A DNA stretch of 64,000 nucleotides. It comes from Thermocoleostomius sinensis A174. GTDB taxonomy: Bacteria > Cyanobacteriota > Cyanobacteriia > Elainellales > Elainellaceae. Below the pieces are notes generated by a model. That model was not told the DNA's origin. It did no database searches and saw nothing but the letters and a program-made list of their open reading frames with translations. Shown here piece after piece: positions 55,986-64,000 of the stretch. Position 1 is the first letter of the stretch. Every line of letters begins with the position of its first letter. The position numbers and the translations under genes are program-made. Location: contig NZ_CP113797.1 in NCBI RefSeq assembly GCF_026802175.1, positions 907,026 to 971,025 of the forward strand, written 5' to 3'.

Positions 55986-58900
55986 TTGCTGCCGTCTATT
56001 TTTGATACCTGTATTCCCAGAGAAGAGATTCTGGCTGGAGAATTGTCGCTTGATCTCTTTGCCGCGAAACTCCGACTGGTTGTGGAGGGGAGTGCTCCCA
56101 AAGTTTATCAAGATCCTCAAGTCTTCTTTGCCAATACGTTCCCCACCGATGGCTTAAAAACCTTGATTTCAGAGGTGTTTGGTCGGTTGATGGGAGCATC
56201 CGTTGGTTCCCCGATCATCCGCTTGGAGACTAGCTTTGGGGGTGGGAAAACCCATGATGAAATTGCGCTGTGGCACATTGCCAAGCATGGACGGCACATT
56301 GCAGGATTAGAGCGCTTTGTCGAGCATTTGCATTGGATTCCAGACCATCCGATTCAAGTCGCGGCGATCGCCTGTCAGGATCTTGACCCCGTGAATGGAG
56401 TTTATCACTCTGAAACCGGCATCACAACTTATACGCTGTGGGGTGAGATTGCCTATCAAATTGGTGGAGTTGAGGGCTATAGCCTGTTGCGGGGATCGGA
56501 CGAGAAACGGGTCAGCCCTGGCACCGTTGTATTGGAACGATTGACAAAAGGACAACCAACTCTGATTGTGCTCGATGAGATTGCTCGCCATTTACGTGCC
56601 GCAAAAGCAACCCCGGTGGGAAATAGCGACTTGGCAGCCCAGGTCGTCGCCTTTTTGTTCTCGCTGATGGATCTGGCGGCAGCTTGCAACAACCTGGTTT
56701 TTGTCTATGCCCTGGCTTCGTCCTCCGATAGTTTTGGAGAAGAAACGATCGAGATTCGAGAAGCCATTCAAGCCTCTGCTCGGCAGGAGCGTGTCCTTAG
56801 TCCGAGTACAGACGTAGAAATTTACAACATCGTCAAGCAACGAATTTTCAGCAGCGTTAACGATAAAGCAGCAGAAGCAGCGGCACGGGAATACCTGGGA
56901 ACCTATCGAGCCAGTCGCCTCACGTTGCCAGATGGTTGCAAGGATAGTCATTACGCTCAGGTGATTCAGGACAGTTACCCCTTTCACCCAGAGCTATTCA
57001 GCCTGCTGACGAAGAAGATTGCATCCATCCCCAACTTCCAGCGCACGAGAGGGGCTTTGAGACTGTTTGCCAGAGTTGCCCGCTTTCTCTGGAGAGACCC
57101 ATCTGTGTGGACTCCGTTGATTCATCCTCATTGTTTGCCGGTTGGAGTTGACGAGGAGATCACGAGCGACTTAACCTCTCGCTTGGAGCGTCCTTTGATG
57201 CGGTTGCCCATTCAAGCAGATATTTACAATCCAGATGGACGAGAGGCCCACGCTCAACTTCAGGATCAGGAATGGTTGGCGGCAGGCAAACCTCCTTTCT
57301 CTAGTTGGGTGAGCAGAACGATTTTCTTGCACTCGATCAACCAGGGAATTACGGCTGGGATTCGCCGTCCTGAATTGAACTTGTCCCTGCTGATACCAGG
57401 AGTTGAAGTTGGGTTTATGGATATCGCTTTGGAGCGGCTCAGTTCTGTGGCCTGGTATCTGGACAATGACCCGGTGACTTCGATCGCCCGCTTCAAGGAA
57501 GAACCTTCGATCAACAAAATTATTGCTGAAGAAAAGGAGCAAGTCGGGCGCAGTGAGGCAAAGGATGACTTGCGATCGCGCCGTGACACCATCTTTGCTG
57601 ATAAGTTCTTCAAGCTCATTCCGGCTCCAGAGAGTCCAGGAGATGTGGATGATGTGGCTGAACCCGTTGCGCTTTGTCTGATTGACTTTGACGAGGATAC
57701 CGTCAAGAGTTCCACCGATGAACCACCTGGAGTCGTAGAGCGCATCTTCAATAACACCGGAGATTCTGGCAAGTTTCGCACGTTTCGCAATCGGCTGCTG
57801 TTTCTGGTGGCGAATCGGTATGAGTTGGAACGGGCGATCGAGAATGCCAGGGAGTACCGCGCCGTTAAGAACATCCTCAACTCTGCCAATCGACTAGAAG
57901 ACCTCTCAGAAAGCCAGCAGAAGCAGCTTAAGGATAAAGCGGGCAGCATGGATCTGAGCGTGCGAGTGTCGCTTACGAATGCTTATCGCCATTTGTTCTA
58001 CCCGTCCAATGATCCGGTTAAAGCAGCAAAGGGACTGATGCACTATCCCCTTCCAGCTCAAGATGTTGGAGATGTGAAGGGCAAGAATAACCAGCAAGAA
58101 GTGATCCTGAAAGCCCTGAAGGATTGCCAGAAGGTGCGCTCGGAGGATGCCCTGCCTTTTGCTCCTGCCTATGTGCTGCAAAAGGTTTGGCCGTCTGGAT
58201 TGGACTCCTGGACGACAAAGGCACTGCGGGAGGCGTTTGCCAAAGATTTGGGGTTGAATATTTTGCTGGATGCCGAAATCTCAAGACTACGAGATACGAT
58301 TCGGCAGGGTTTGCAGACGGGGCAATGGGATTTGAAAGTCGGTGAGCGGGTGTTCATCAAAACGGATGAAGGCTTGCCTGCATTGCCAGAGACGATCGAA
58401 TTTTCCGAGCGCATGGTGCTGTACCGTCGCGGTATTTTGGAACCTCCCAAACCGAGGGAAATTGAATTGAGTGCCCAGGTGATGCCCAGTACCGAAGCGA
58501 CCAAACCTGTGCGAGTACGTTGGCGGGCACAGGGAGCACTGACCGTTAGTTTGTACCAGGATGGTAACTTGTTGGGGCAAGCTTACCGACCTTCTGATGA
58601 GTACGAAGGGACGATCGCTCAAACCACTGTGTTTCGGGTTGTGGCAGACTACGGCAATGGTGAAACCGCACAAGCAGAGACAATGGCAAAGGTTGTGGTT
58701 TATAACAACGGCGGCACGGGTGGTAGTCCAACGGTTAGCAACGGTTCCACCCTTTTCGCCATCAAGCCAGAGCAGTTTGATTTGGAAGGAACCCCGAACA
58801 GTGTGTTTAGCGGATTAGGCGATCGTGTCCACGATCACAAGGTCAAGGGGATTACGGCGTTAGAACTCTCGGTCAGTCAGGTGATGGATTACCGGAAGCT

Positions 58901-59204
58901 CACAACCGCCCTGCCTTTACTAGCAAAATTCCCCATCCAGATTGATCAAACCGTCACAATTCAAACCGGAGATCAGTTTGTCCGGCTGGAGTATCAGGGA
59001 ACGATGCGAGGCTTTCAGAGTTTTTTGACTCCGACCAATGCTTTGTTGAGCAGTCCCGATGTGCAGGCAAATGTCATGCTGAAGCTAGTAGTGGAGTTTC
59101 CATCCCCTGTGGAGCCAGAAGGGCAGGAAATTCGAGCGATCGCTCAAACATTGAGTCGAAATCCAGTCGATCGCGTAAACTTGATAGCACGAGTAACATA
59201 TTAG
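55986..59204 (+). CDS. DUF499-type large ATPase
   Basis: 1072 residues. The start is TTG at 55986 with AAGGAG ten bases upstream. The P-loop lies near 84-93 in LETSFGGGKTHDE, the GGGKTH form typical of DUF499 (COG1483), and Walker B near 193-200 in LIVLDEIARH. A long helical middle part and a C-terminal beta-rich region (from about 830) follow. DUF499 ATPases are regularly encoded with DUF1156 (COG1743) DNA methylases, which is what stands 3 kb downstream here. By analogy with large ATPases of other modification-based defence systems it may drive or gate the response to foreign DNA. Biochemical role not established. Confidence 0.85.
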   Translation: MLPSIFDTCIPREEILAGELSLDLFAAKLRLVVEGSAPKVYQDPQVFFANTFPTDGLKTLISEVFGRLMGASVGSPIIRLETSFGGGKTHDEIALWHIAKHGRHIAGLERFVEHLHWIPDHPIQVAAIACQDLDPVNGVYHSETGITTYTLWGEIAYQIGGVEGYSLLRGSDEKRVSPGTVVLERLTKGQPTLIVLDEIARHLRAAKATPVGNSDLAAQVVAFLFSLMDLAAACNNLVFVYALASSSDSFGEETIEIREAIQASARQERVLSPSTDVEIYNIVKQRIFSSVNDKAAEAAAREYLGTYRASRLTLPDGCKDSHYAQVIQDSYPFHPELFSLLTKKIASIPNFQRTRGALRLFARVARFLWRDPSVWTPLIHPHCLPVGVDEEITSDLTSRLERPLMRLPIQADIYNPDGREAHAQLQDQEWLAAGKPPFSSWVSRTIFLHSINQGITAGIRRPELNLSLLIPGVEVGFMDIALERLSSVAWYLDNDPVTSIARFKEEPSINKIIAEEKEQVGRSEAKDDLRSRRDTIFADKFFKLIPAPESPGDVDDVAEPVALCLIDFDEDTVKSSTDEPPGVVERIFNNTGDSGKFRTFRNRLLFLVANRYELERAIENAREYRAVKNILNSANRLEDLSESQQKQLKDKAGSMDLSVRVSLTNAYRHLFYPSNDPVKAAKGLMHYPLPAQDVGDVKGKNNQQEVILKALKDCQKVRSEDALPFAPAYVLQKVWPSGLDSWTTKALREAFAKDLGLNILLDAEISRLRDTIRQGLQTGQWDLKVGERVFIKTDEGLPALPETIEFSERMVLYRRGILEPPKPREIELSAQVMPSTEATKPVRVRWRAQGALTVSLYQDGNLLGQAYRPSDEYEGTIAQTTVFRVVADYGNGETAQAETMAKVVVYNNGGTGGSPTVSNGSTLFAIKPEQFDLEGTPNSVFSGLGDRVHDHKVKGITALELSVSQVMDYRKLTTALPLLAKFPIQIDQTVTIQTGDQFVRLEYQGTMRGFQSFLTPTNALLSSPDVQANVMLKLVVEFPSPVEPEGQEIRAIAQTLSRNPVDRVNLIARVTY

Positions 59205-59253
59205 TTCTGTAGGGCTACTGCCCATTGTCTGTCTGTTGTGTTGCCTCCCGTCT

Positions 59254-59682
59254 ATGCAGGAATTTCAGCTTCGCGTTGTTCCAACTGACAATAACAACTT
59301 TGCCCTGGAGTTGTATCAGTGTGCCTATAAGAAGGCAGGCGAGAAGAAGCGCCCTGCGGCGAAGCGGATTGGGCGACTGAGGGGGCAGGCATTAGTACAG
59401 GCACGACAGGCAGTTTATGACTGCTTAAAAACAAACGGCTATGATCCAAAAACGTTGACCAGTTCCCGACAGACCCCTTATACCCTGAGTGAGGAATCGG
59501 GGGTGAATTTGGCTTTACTGTTTCAGACCTTGCAACCACTCTCGAAGCCTGAGCGAATTGCCAATATTGCTGCTGGGGTGCGATCGATGAGCAATGAGGA
59601 ATCGCACTATTGGTTTGCGAAGGTATCGAATGGCAAGCGGAGCCAAGCATTAAGAGCAATTCGGGTATTGCTAGGAGATTGA
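59254..59682 (+). CDS. Small partner of the DUF499 ATPase, family not recognised
   Basis: 142 residues from the ATG at 59254 (MQEFQLRVVPTDNNNFALEL). The first half is beta-rich and basic (KKAGEKKRPAAKRIGRLRG), the second helical with LSKPERIANIAAGVRSMSNEESHYWFAKV. It starts 49 bases after the ATPase stop on the same strand, so it should be co-expressed. I recognise no family. The basic patch would suit nucleic-acid contact, which is inference. Confidence 0.7.
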   Translation: MQEFQLRVVPTDNNNFALELYQCAYKKAGEKKRPAAKRIGRLRGQALVQARQAVYDCLKTNGYDPKTLTSSRQTPYTLSEESGVNLALLFQTLQPLSKPERIANIAAGVRSMSNEESHYWFAKVSNGKRSQALRAIRVLLGD

Positions 59683-59718
59683 GCCATCAACTACCGTCGT
59701 ATTCTGTCCAAGTAGACT

Positions 59719-59979
59719 TCAACGAATGGCATATTCTTTCCAGGGAATAGCGTGAATTGGCACTCTTGCCAGAAAACGAGTAATGTCTTTACGTCCGTAG
59801 TAGGTTGGAATTCCCACGGAATCCTGTGCCATCAGCACTATGGGTATTCCTGGGAAATAGGGTTGAAAGGATCGAACCATCCGCTCTGCCTCAGATGATT
59901 GATTAAGGATGTGTCTTTTAACGATCACGATAGCAAAAGTAACCCCTTGCTCTTTAAGCATCGCACCTTGAAATTTCAT
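59719..59979 (-). CDS. Hypothetical small protein
   Basis: 86 residues. A strong AAGGAGGT lies five bases before the start, on the minus strand, so it is very likely translated. The product has a single hydrophobic strand-like segment (VTFAIVIVKRHIL) and PYFPGIPIVLMAQDSVGIPTYYGR. No family recognised. It is transcribed against the DUF499 locus together with the YjzC-like gene. Confidence 0.65.
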   Translation of the reverse strand: MKFQGAMLKEQGVTFAIVIVKRHILNQSSEAERMVRSFQPYFPGIPIVLMAQDSVGIPTYYGRKDITRFLARVPIHAIPWKEYAIR

Positions 59980-60105
59980 TCATACCTCCTTGACAAAAAC
60001 ATTCCATAGTGGCGGCTGGAAACTTTTGACGACTATTGAGTAGAGGAGTGGCACGAGTTCAAAAAGTTGATGCCACTCCTCCACCGACCAATAATCCAAT
60101 CTGAG

Positions 60106-60294
60106 CTATTTAGAGCCTTTGTGTTTTGTTGGATCAACGAGACGGTAACGTTGACCTGCCTGTGGAGTGGGAGGCAAAGGTTCACCCTTAGTGACCGTCC
60201 TTTCCTCTCCGGTGCCACCACCACGGGAACCCGTAATCTCGTATTGCCCGGAGCGTTGAGCAATTTCGCCAGGACGCTTCAGTTCTTCAGGCAT
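60106..60294 (-). CDS. YjzC-like small protein
   Basis: 62 residues from the ATG at 60294, which has AGGAGA seven bases upstream; a longer frame to 60444 is rejected because it overlaps the divergent gene's start region. The pattern RPGEIAQRSGQYEITG, GGGTGEERTVTKGEPLPPTP and GQRYRLVDPTKH resembles YjzC-type proteins. These small beta-rich proteins have no known function. It is divergent from the XRE/ImmA-IrrE gene, 148 bases apart. Confidence 0.7.
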   Translation of the reverse strand: MPEELKRPGEIAQRSGQYEITGSRGGGTGEERTVTKGEPLPPTPQAGQRYRLVDPTKHKGSK

Positions 60295-60442
60295 CGTAAT
60301 TCTCCTAAATTGAGAGTAAGTTATCAAACTAAACAAATTTTGTCTCGTTCGATATTCATACGCTAGCATAGAAAAAAGAAAAGTTGTCAAATTCGGATAG
60401 GATGGTTTTGGATGCGTTTGATTATCGAAAGTCAGGAGGGTC

Positions 60443-61651
60443 ATGAATTATGCAGAACTAGGTCGCCGGATTCGCCAAGCTAGAGAGGAGGCTACCTTGT
60501 CTCAAGATGTTGTGGCACAGCATCTTGGATTGACTCGTTCTGCTGTGTCGTTAATTGAAAGCGGCAAACGGAAGGTAGATAGTCTAGAGCTTCGTTCTTT
60601 TTCTCAGTTAGTTGGTAGGAGCGTTGCCTTCTTCCTGGATGATGAAACAGCTACAGTTAAGGCTCAGTCTTTAGATGACGAAGATCCAACCCAGATTCTT
60701 TTCAGCGCCAATCAGGTTGTAGATATTTCACAGGATCGTTCTCAAATCGAACGATTCGCACAGTTTCATCGAGAGTTCGTGCATCTTGCTCGAATGCTAA
60801 ACCGAATGCCAGGTCAATGTTCTACTCAGCCGCGTTATAACGTCTACAAGCCGACTCCAGCGGCTGCAAGATGGATGGCAAATCAGGAACGTGCTCGGTT
60901 AGGATTGCCGCTTTCTAGTCCTATCCAGGATATGCGGAGCATCCTGCAAAGCCAGGGTGTGAGAGTCATGGGATGGGAGCTGGTCACACCAAAGCTCGGA
61001 GGATGTTTTATTTTTTCGCCAACGCTTGGTTCATTTGTCCTGGTTAAACGCAATCTGAGAGACTATTCAGCCAATATGGTCAACTTTGTATTGGCTCATG
61101 AGTATTGCCACGACCTGATTCATCGGCAGCAGAAGGGGATTACTTGTGATCCCAGCAGGCATTATCGTAAGCCTGAGGAGTATTTTGCTCAATGGTTTGC
61201 CGCCAATTTTTTGATGCCAGAAGAAGCTTTGGTTCCTCGTCTACAGAGATATCTGGAGCAGGGTGAAGGGGTGATTACGCCTGAAACTGTGATGAACTTG
61301 GCGCTTGACTTTGGTGTGAGTTATACAGCGATGTTGAATCGGATGTCGAGTAAGGGGGTGGAACTGATTGATGCAGAGACTCGTAAGCAATTAGAAAAAG
61401 CAAAAGTGACCAATCTACTCGTTCAGATAGGGCGTACTATTCCACGCTTTGAAATCAATCAATTTCCTGTGGAGTATGTGGACATGGCATTTGAAGCATA
61501 TAGCCTGGGGCAGATTAGTTTGGGTAAGTTGGCAGAATTGTTAGACGTACCGATCGAGGAGGCAAAGGCGCAATTAGAGAAACGTGGCGTGCCAATTGAT
61601 CTAGGTGTGAGCAGTGAGGATGATTTGTTCCGTGACATCGAGAACGCCTGA
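60443..61651 (+). CDS. XRE-HTH / ImmA-IrrE metallopeptidase regulator
   Basis: 402 residues. Residues 6-62 are an XRE helix-turn-helix (LGRRIRQAREEATLSQDVVAQHLGLTRSA pattern). The middle carries the ImmA/IrrE zinc peptidase with HExxH as AHEYCHDL near 217-224, followed by EEYFAQWFAANFLMP. Such proteins repress target genes and are relieved by, or carry out, cleavage in response to DNA stress or phage. AGGAGGG lies just before the ATG. Its 3' end overlaps the DUF3368 gene by about 38 bases, so the two are translationally coupled. Confidence 0.92.
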   Translation: MNYAELGRRIRQAREEATLSQDVVAQHLGLTRSAVSLIESGKRKVDSLELRSFSQLVGRSVAFFLDDETATVKAQSLDDEDPTQILFSANQVVDISQDRSQIERFAQFHREFVHLARMLNRMPGQCSTQPRYNVYKPTPAAARWMANQERARLGLPLSSPIQDMRSILQSQGVRVMGWELVTPKLGGCFIFSPTLGSFVLVKRNLRDYSANMVNFVLAHEYCHDLIHRQQKGITCDPSRHYRKPEEYFAQWFAANFLMPEEALVPRLQRYLEQGEGVITPETVMNLALDFGVSYTAMLNRMSSKGVELIDAETRKQLEKAKVTNLLVQIGRTIPRFEINQFPVEYVDMAFEAYSLGQISLGKLAELLDVPIEEAKAQLEKRGVPIDLGVSSEDDLFRDIENA

Positions 61652-62228
61652 ACCTGAATCGTCACCCATCATTTTTGATAACACTGTCCTGAGCAACTTT
61701 GCTCTGGCGCAGTCTTTTGAAATATTACGGAGGCTCTACGAAGGTAGAGCCTTTATTTGTAGAGCGGTGTTGCAGGAAATTCAAGCAGGGATAGAAAGTG
61801 GTTGGAAATATCCTCAACTGCGGAGTAGAACCCGACTACAGGCAGTTAATCAGGCGATCGAAGCAGGTTGGCTACAATTTCCGGATAATGATGTAGATCC
61901 CAGTGATGAAGTTTTAGAGTTGAGACTGGCTTTGGAGTATGGTCAACGGTTTGGGGCAGGAGAAGCAGAGGCAATGGCGATCGCTCGTACTCGTGGTTGG
62001 GTATTGGCAACGGATGACGGTGCAGCAAGAAGATTTGCTCAAGAGCGAAGTATTCGCCTTACGGGAAGCTTGGGCATTCTGATCAAGGCGGCTCAGCAAG
62101 GAGTTGTTCGGTTAACCGAGGCGGATGCACTCCATGCTCGAATGATTGATGAAGGCTATCGCTCGCCTCTCCCCTACGAAAACGGTATTTCTGGCTATCT
62201 CAATCGGCAACAAACAAGGGATAACTGA
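61614..62228 (+). CDS. DUF3368 PIN-like protein
   Basis: About 204 residues if the GTG at 61614 is used; ATG at 61620 or GTG at 61632 are equally possible. The PIN-type acidic residues appear in IIFDNTVLSNFA, in GAGEAEAMAIA and in LATDDGAARRFA. PIN proteins are metal-dependent ribonucleases, many being toxins of toxin-antitoxin pairs. Here the gene overlaps an XRE/ImmA-IrrE gene, a pairing that recurs in bacterial genomes and behaves like a regulated toxin module. It lies four bases before the methylase gene. Confidence 0.85.
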   Translation: MRMICSVTSRTPEPESSPIIFDNTVLSNFALAQSFEILRRLYEGRAFICRAVLQEIQAGIESGWKYPQLRSRTRLQAVNQAIEAGWLQFPDNDVDPSDEVLELRLALEYGQRFGAGEAEAMAIARTRGWVLATDDGAARRFAQERSIRLTGSLGILIKAAQQGVVRLTEADALHARMIDEGYRSPLPYENGISGYLNRQQTRDN

Positions 62229-62231
62229 CCC

Positions 62232-64000
62232 ATGACTGACTCCACTCCCAAACGCAAACCCGTCTTCATCGAAAAAATTATGCCTGTGACGCTGCTGAAT
62301 GAGCAGGTGTATTACGAGCATGGGGGCAATCCCTTCAAAGGCTTGCATCGGTGGTATTCACGGAAGCCGTTGTCGTTTAGTCGAGCGAGTGTGTTGGGAT
62401 CGCTGCTACCTCTGCGGATGTGACGATCGAGGAGTTTGAGTATCTGCTGGGGCTGAATCGTCGGGTGGCGGGAATGCAGGACAAGACGACGAAGCTGTAT
62501 AAGACTCCGCCTTCGCCCGATCGCATCCAGAAGGTGCAGGAACTCTGTGAGCAAATGTGGGGCACGAAAACGCCAACGGTGTTGGATGCGTTTGCGGGGG
62601 GCGGCAGCATTCCGTTTGAGGCGGCGCGGTATGGGTTGAATGTGCTGGCTTCGGATCTGAACCCGGTGGCAGTGGTGACAATGAAGGCGGCGATCGAGTA
62701 TCCGCTGAAGTTTGGGGCAGATCTTCAGGTGGAGATTGATAAGTGGGTGAAGTGGGTGGGGGATGAGGCAGAAAAACGTCTTGCCCCGTTTTTTCCATCA
62801 TTGCCAGGGGAGAAAGTTCAAGCTTACTTCTGGGCACATACAGTCATGTGTCCTAACTGTCAGTCTGTTGTTCCTTTAAGTCCTACCTGGTGGGTTGATA
62901 AATCTCCTGCCTCTGCAAAAAAAGGTGAATGGTGTGCTGTTTACCCCATTTCTGATCTAGAAAACAAACGAGTTTGTTTTGAAATGATTCGAGGTAAAAA
63001 GGGTTCAGCAACAACCATACAAACATCTACTGGAGAATATGATCCATTAACACAAGCAACAATTAGTCGAGGTACTGGAAGATGTTTGAACTGTGGAAAT
63101 ATTATTGAGGACGAGGCTATTAAATCATTTGCTCAGTCTTGCGGGTTGGGTGATCAATTATATGCAGTAGCTTTTAAGAAGAGTAATGGGTCTCTTCAAT
63201 TTAGAATTCCCGTAGACCTAGATTTTGAAGGTATCCAAAAAGCTGAAGAGTCTCTATCTAAAAAAAGGATTGAGTGGGAGTTATCTGGTTTCATTCCTAC
63301 CCAGGAAATTCCTTCTAATACTCACAGGGGTACAGATATGTATCTCTATGGAATCTACCATTGGCAGAAATTATTCAATGACCGCCAACTTCTGACATTA
63401 GCAACCTATGTAGAGCTTATTAACGAAGCAAAGGAAGAAATTCAAAAAAGTTATGAATCTGGAGTAGCTCAGGTTTTGTTAGCCTATTTAGCCCTTGCTT
63501 TTGATCGTTGCGTTGACCGCAATTCTCGTTTGGGACATTGGAGTTCTGCTTCTAATATGTCTTTTCATGGTGCTTTGGCACAGCATTCCCTGAACTTAAT
63601 GTGGAATTATTATGAAACTACAGGAAGCTCTAGATTGTGGCAATCGTATTCTCAGAGCATAAGAAATGAATATAGTGATCTATGCTCTTTATTAGATGTC
63701 AGTAGTCAGTTTAATATTCTTGTTGATAAAGACTCTGCTGTTGATATTCAGGTTTCTCTAGCGTCTGCTGATAGCTTAATTCATATTGCTAACAAATCTA
63801 TTGATGTAGTTGTAACTGATCCTCCTTACTATGACGCAATTAGGTATGGTGAAATTTCTGATTTCTTCTATGTCTGGCTGAGAGCAAATCTGTTAGATAT
63901 TTTTCCAAATCTATTTTTCAATGAATTAACTGATAAAGATAATGAAGCGATCGCCAACCCTGGACGATTCCGCAACATGGGAGCCTCGCCCGAAGAACTT
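62232..64000 (+). pseudogene. DUF1156 DNA methylase, frameshifted and cut by the window end
   Basis: Adenine-specific-type methyltransferase of the DUF1156 (COG1743) family. The N-terminus (FIEKIMPVTLLNEQVYYEHG, then HRWYSRKP) is the DUF1156 signature. At 62401-62423 one missing base changes the frame (first frame ends GSLLPLRM; the other resumes SADVTIEEFEYLLG). From 62411 the second frame is open, without any stop, to 64000. It shows the SAM motif DAFAGGGSIPFEAA, two zinc-ribbon halves (CPNC and CLNC) and the catalytic DPPY in VVVTDPPYYDAIRYG. Positions from about 62880 to 63945 are much richer in A and T than the flanks. If the frameshift is an assembly error, the gene is intact. Confidence 0.85.

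Overview
The window reads as the chromosome of a filamentous, Leptolyngbya-like cyanobacterium. The HIP1-type octamer GCGATCGC and its GATCG core recur throughout. Several protein families are typical of cyanobacteria: DUF3134, DUF1830, DUF3285, PAP/fibrillin, CruA-type lycopene cyclase, the PSII high-light-acclimation radical SAM protein and an ABA4-like protein. Species cannot be fixed from the sequence alone.

Positions 1-48,640 are mostly core genome with short operons on both strands. In order: two GT4 glycosyltransferases; trpS; a RecB/Cas4-like nuclease; a PAP/fibrillin protein; mraY; tRNA-Gln with ureA 15 bases behind it; a minus-strand DUF3285-ybeY-dgkA-trpG cluster; a AAA ATPase followed by a Ser/Thr kinase-NACHT-membrane fusion; a broken NB-ARC (STAND) gene next to an LCCL-domain protein; cruA; the radical SAM gene; DUF1830; trmL; a LysM/M23 envelope peptidase; ureB-coq4-like; nurA; an MHYT protein; gatB; a divergent PadR pair with a perfect palindrome between the genes; CapA; an M48-like protein without HExxH; CIA30; EVE; a CBS-domain transporter-like protein; tRNA-Ile2; FHA; an HtrA protease; and moeB with a rhodanese domain.

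From tRNA-Phe (48,640) to the end the content is accessory and looks like an integrated, decaying element. A tyrosine integrase with a one-base frameshift begins 181 bases after the tRNA. It is followed by a Uma2 gene and an IS1-family element with 23-bp inverted ends. Next come VirB4-like (frameshifted and cut off by the IS), VirB3-like and VirB2-like genes of a conjugation module, then a possible ribbon-helix-helix protein with regularly spaced 6-bp half-sites upstream.

The last 8 kb (55,986-64,000) hold the most interesting system: a large DUF499-type ATPase, a small unrecognised partner, an XRE/ImmA-IrrE metallopeptidase regulator overlapping a PIN-like DUF3368 gene, and a DUF1156 DNA methylase that runs off the window. 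The methylase has one frameshift near its start, and its central part is strikingly AT-rich. This has the look of a DNA-modification-based defence locus with a built-in regulatory or toxin module. The rest of the locus lies past position 64,000.
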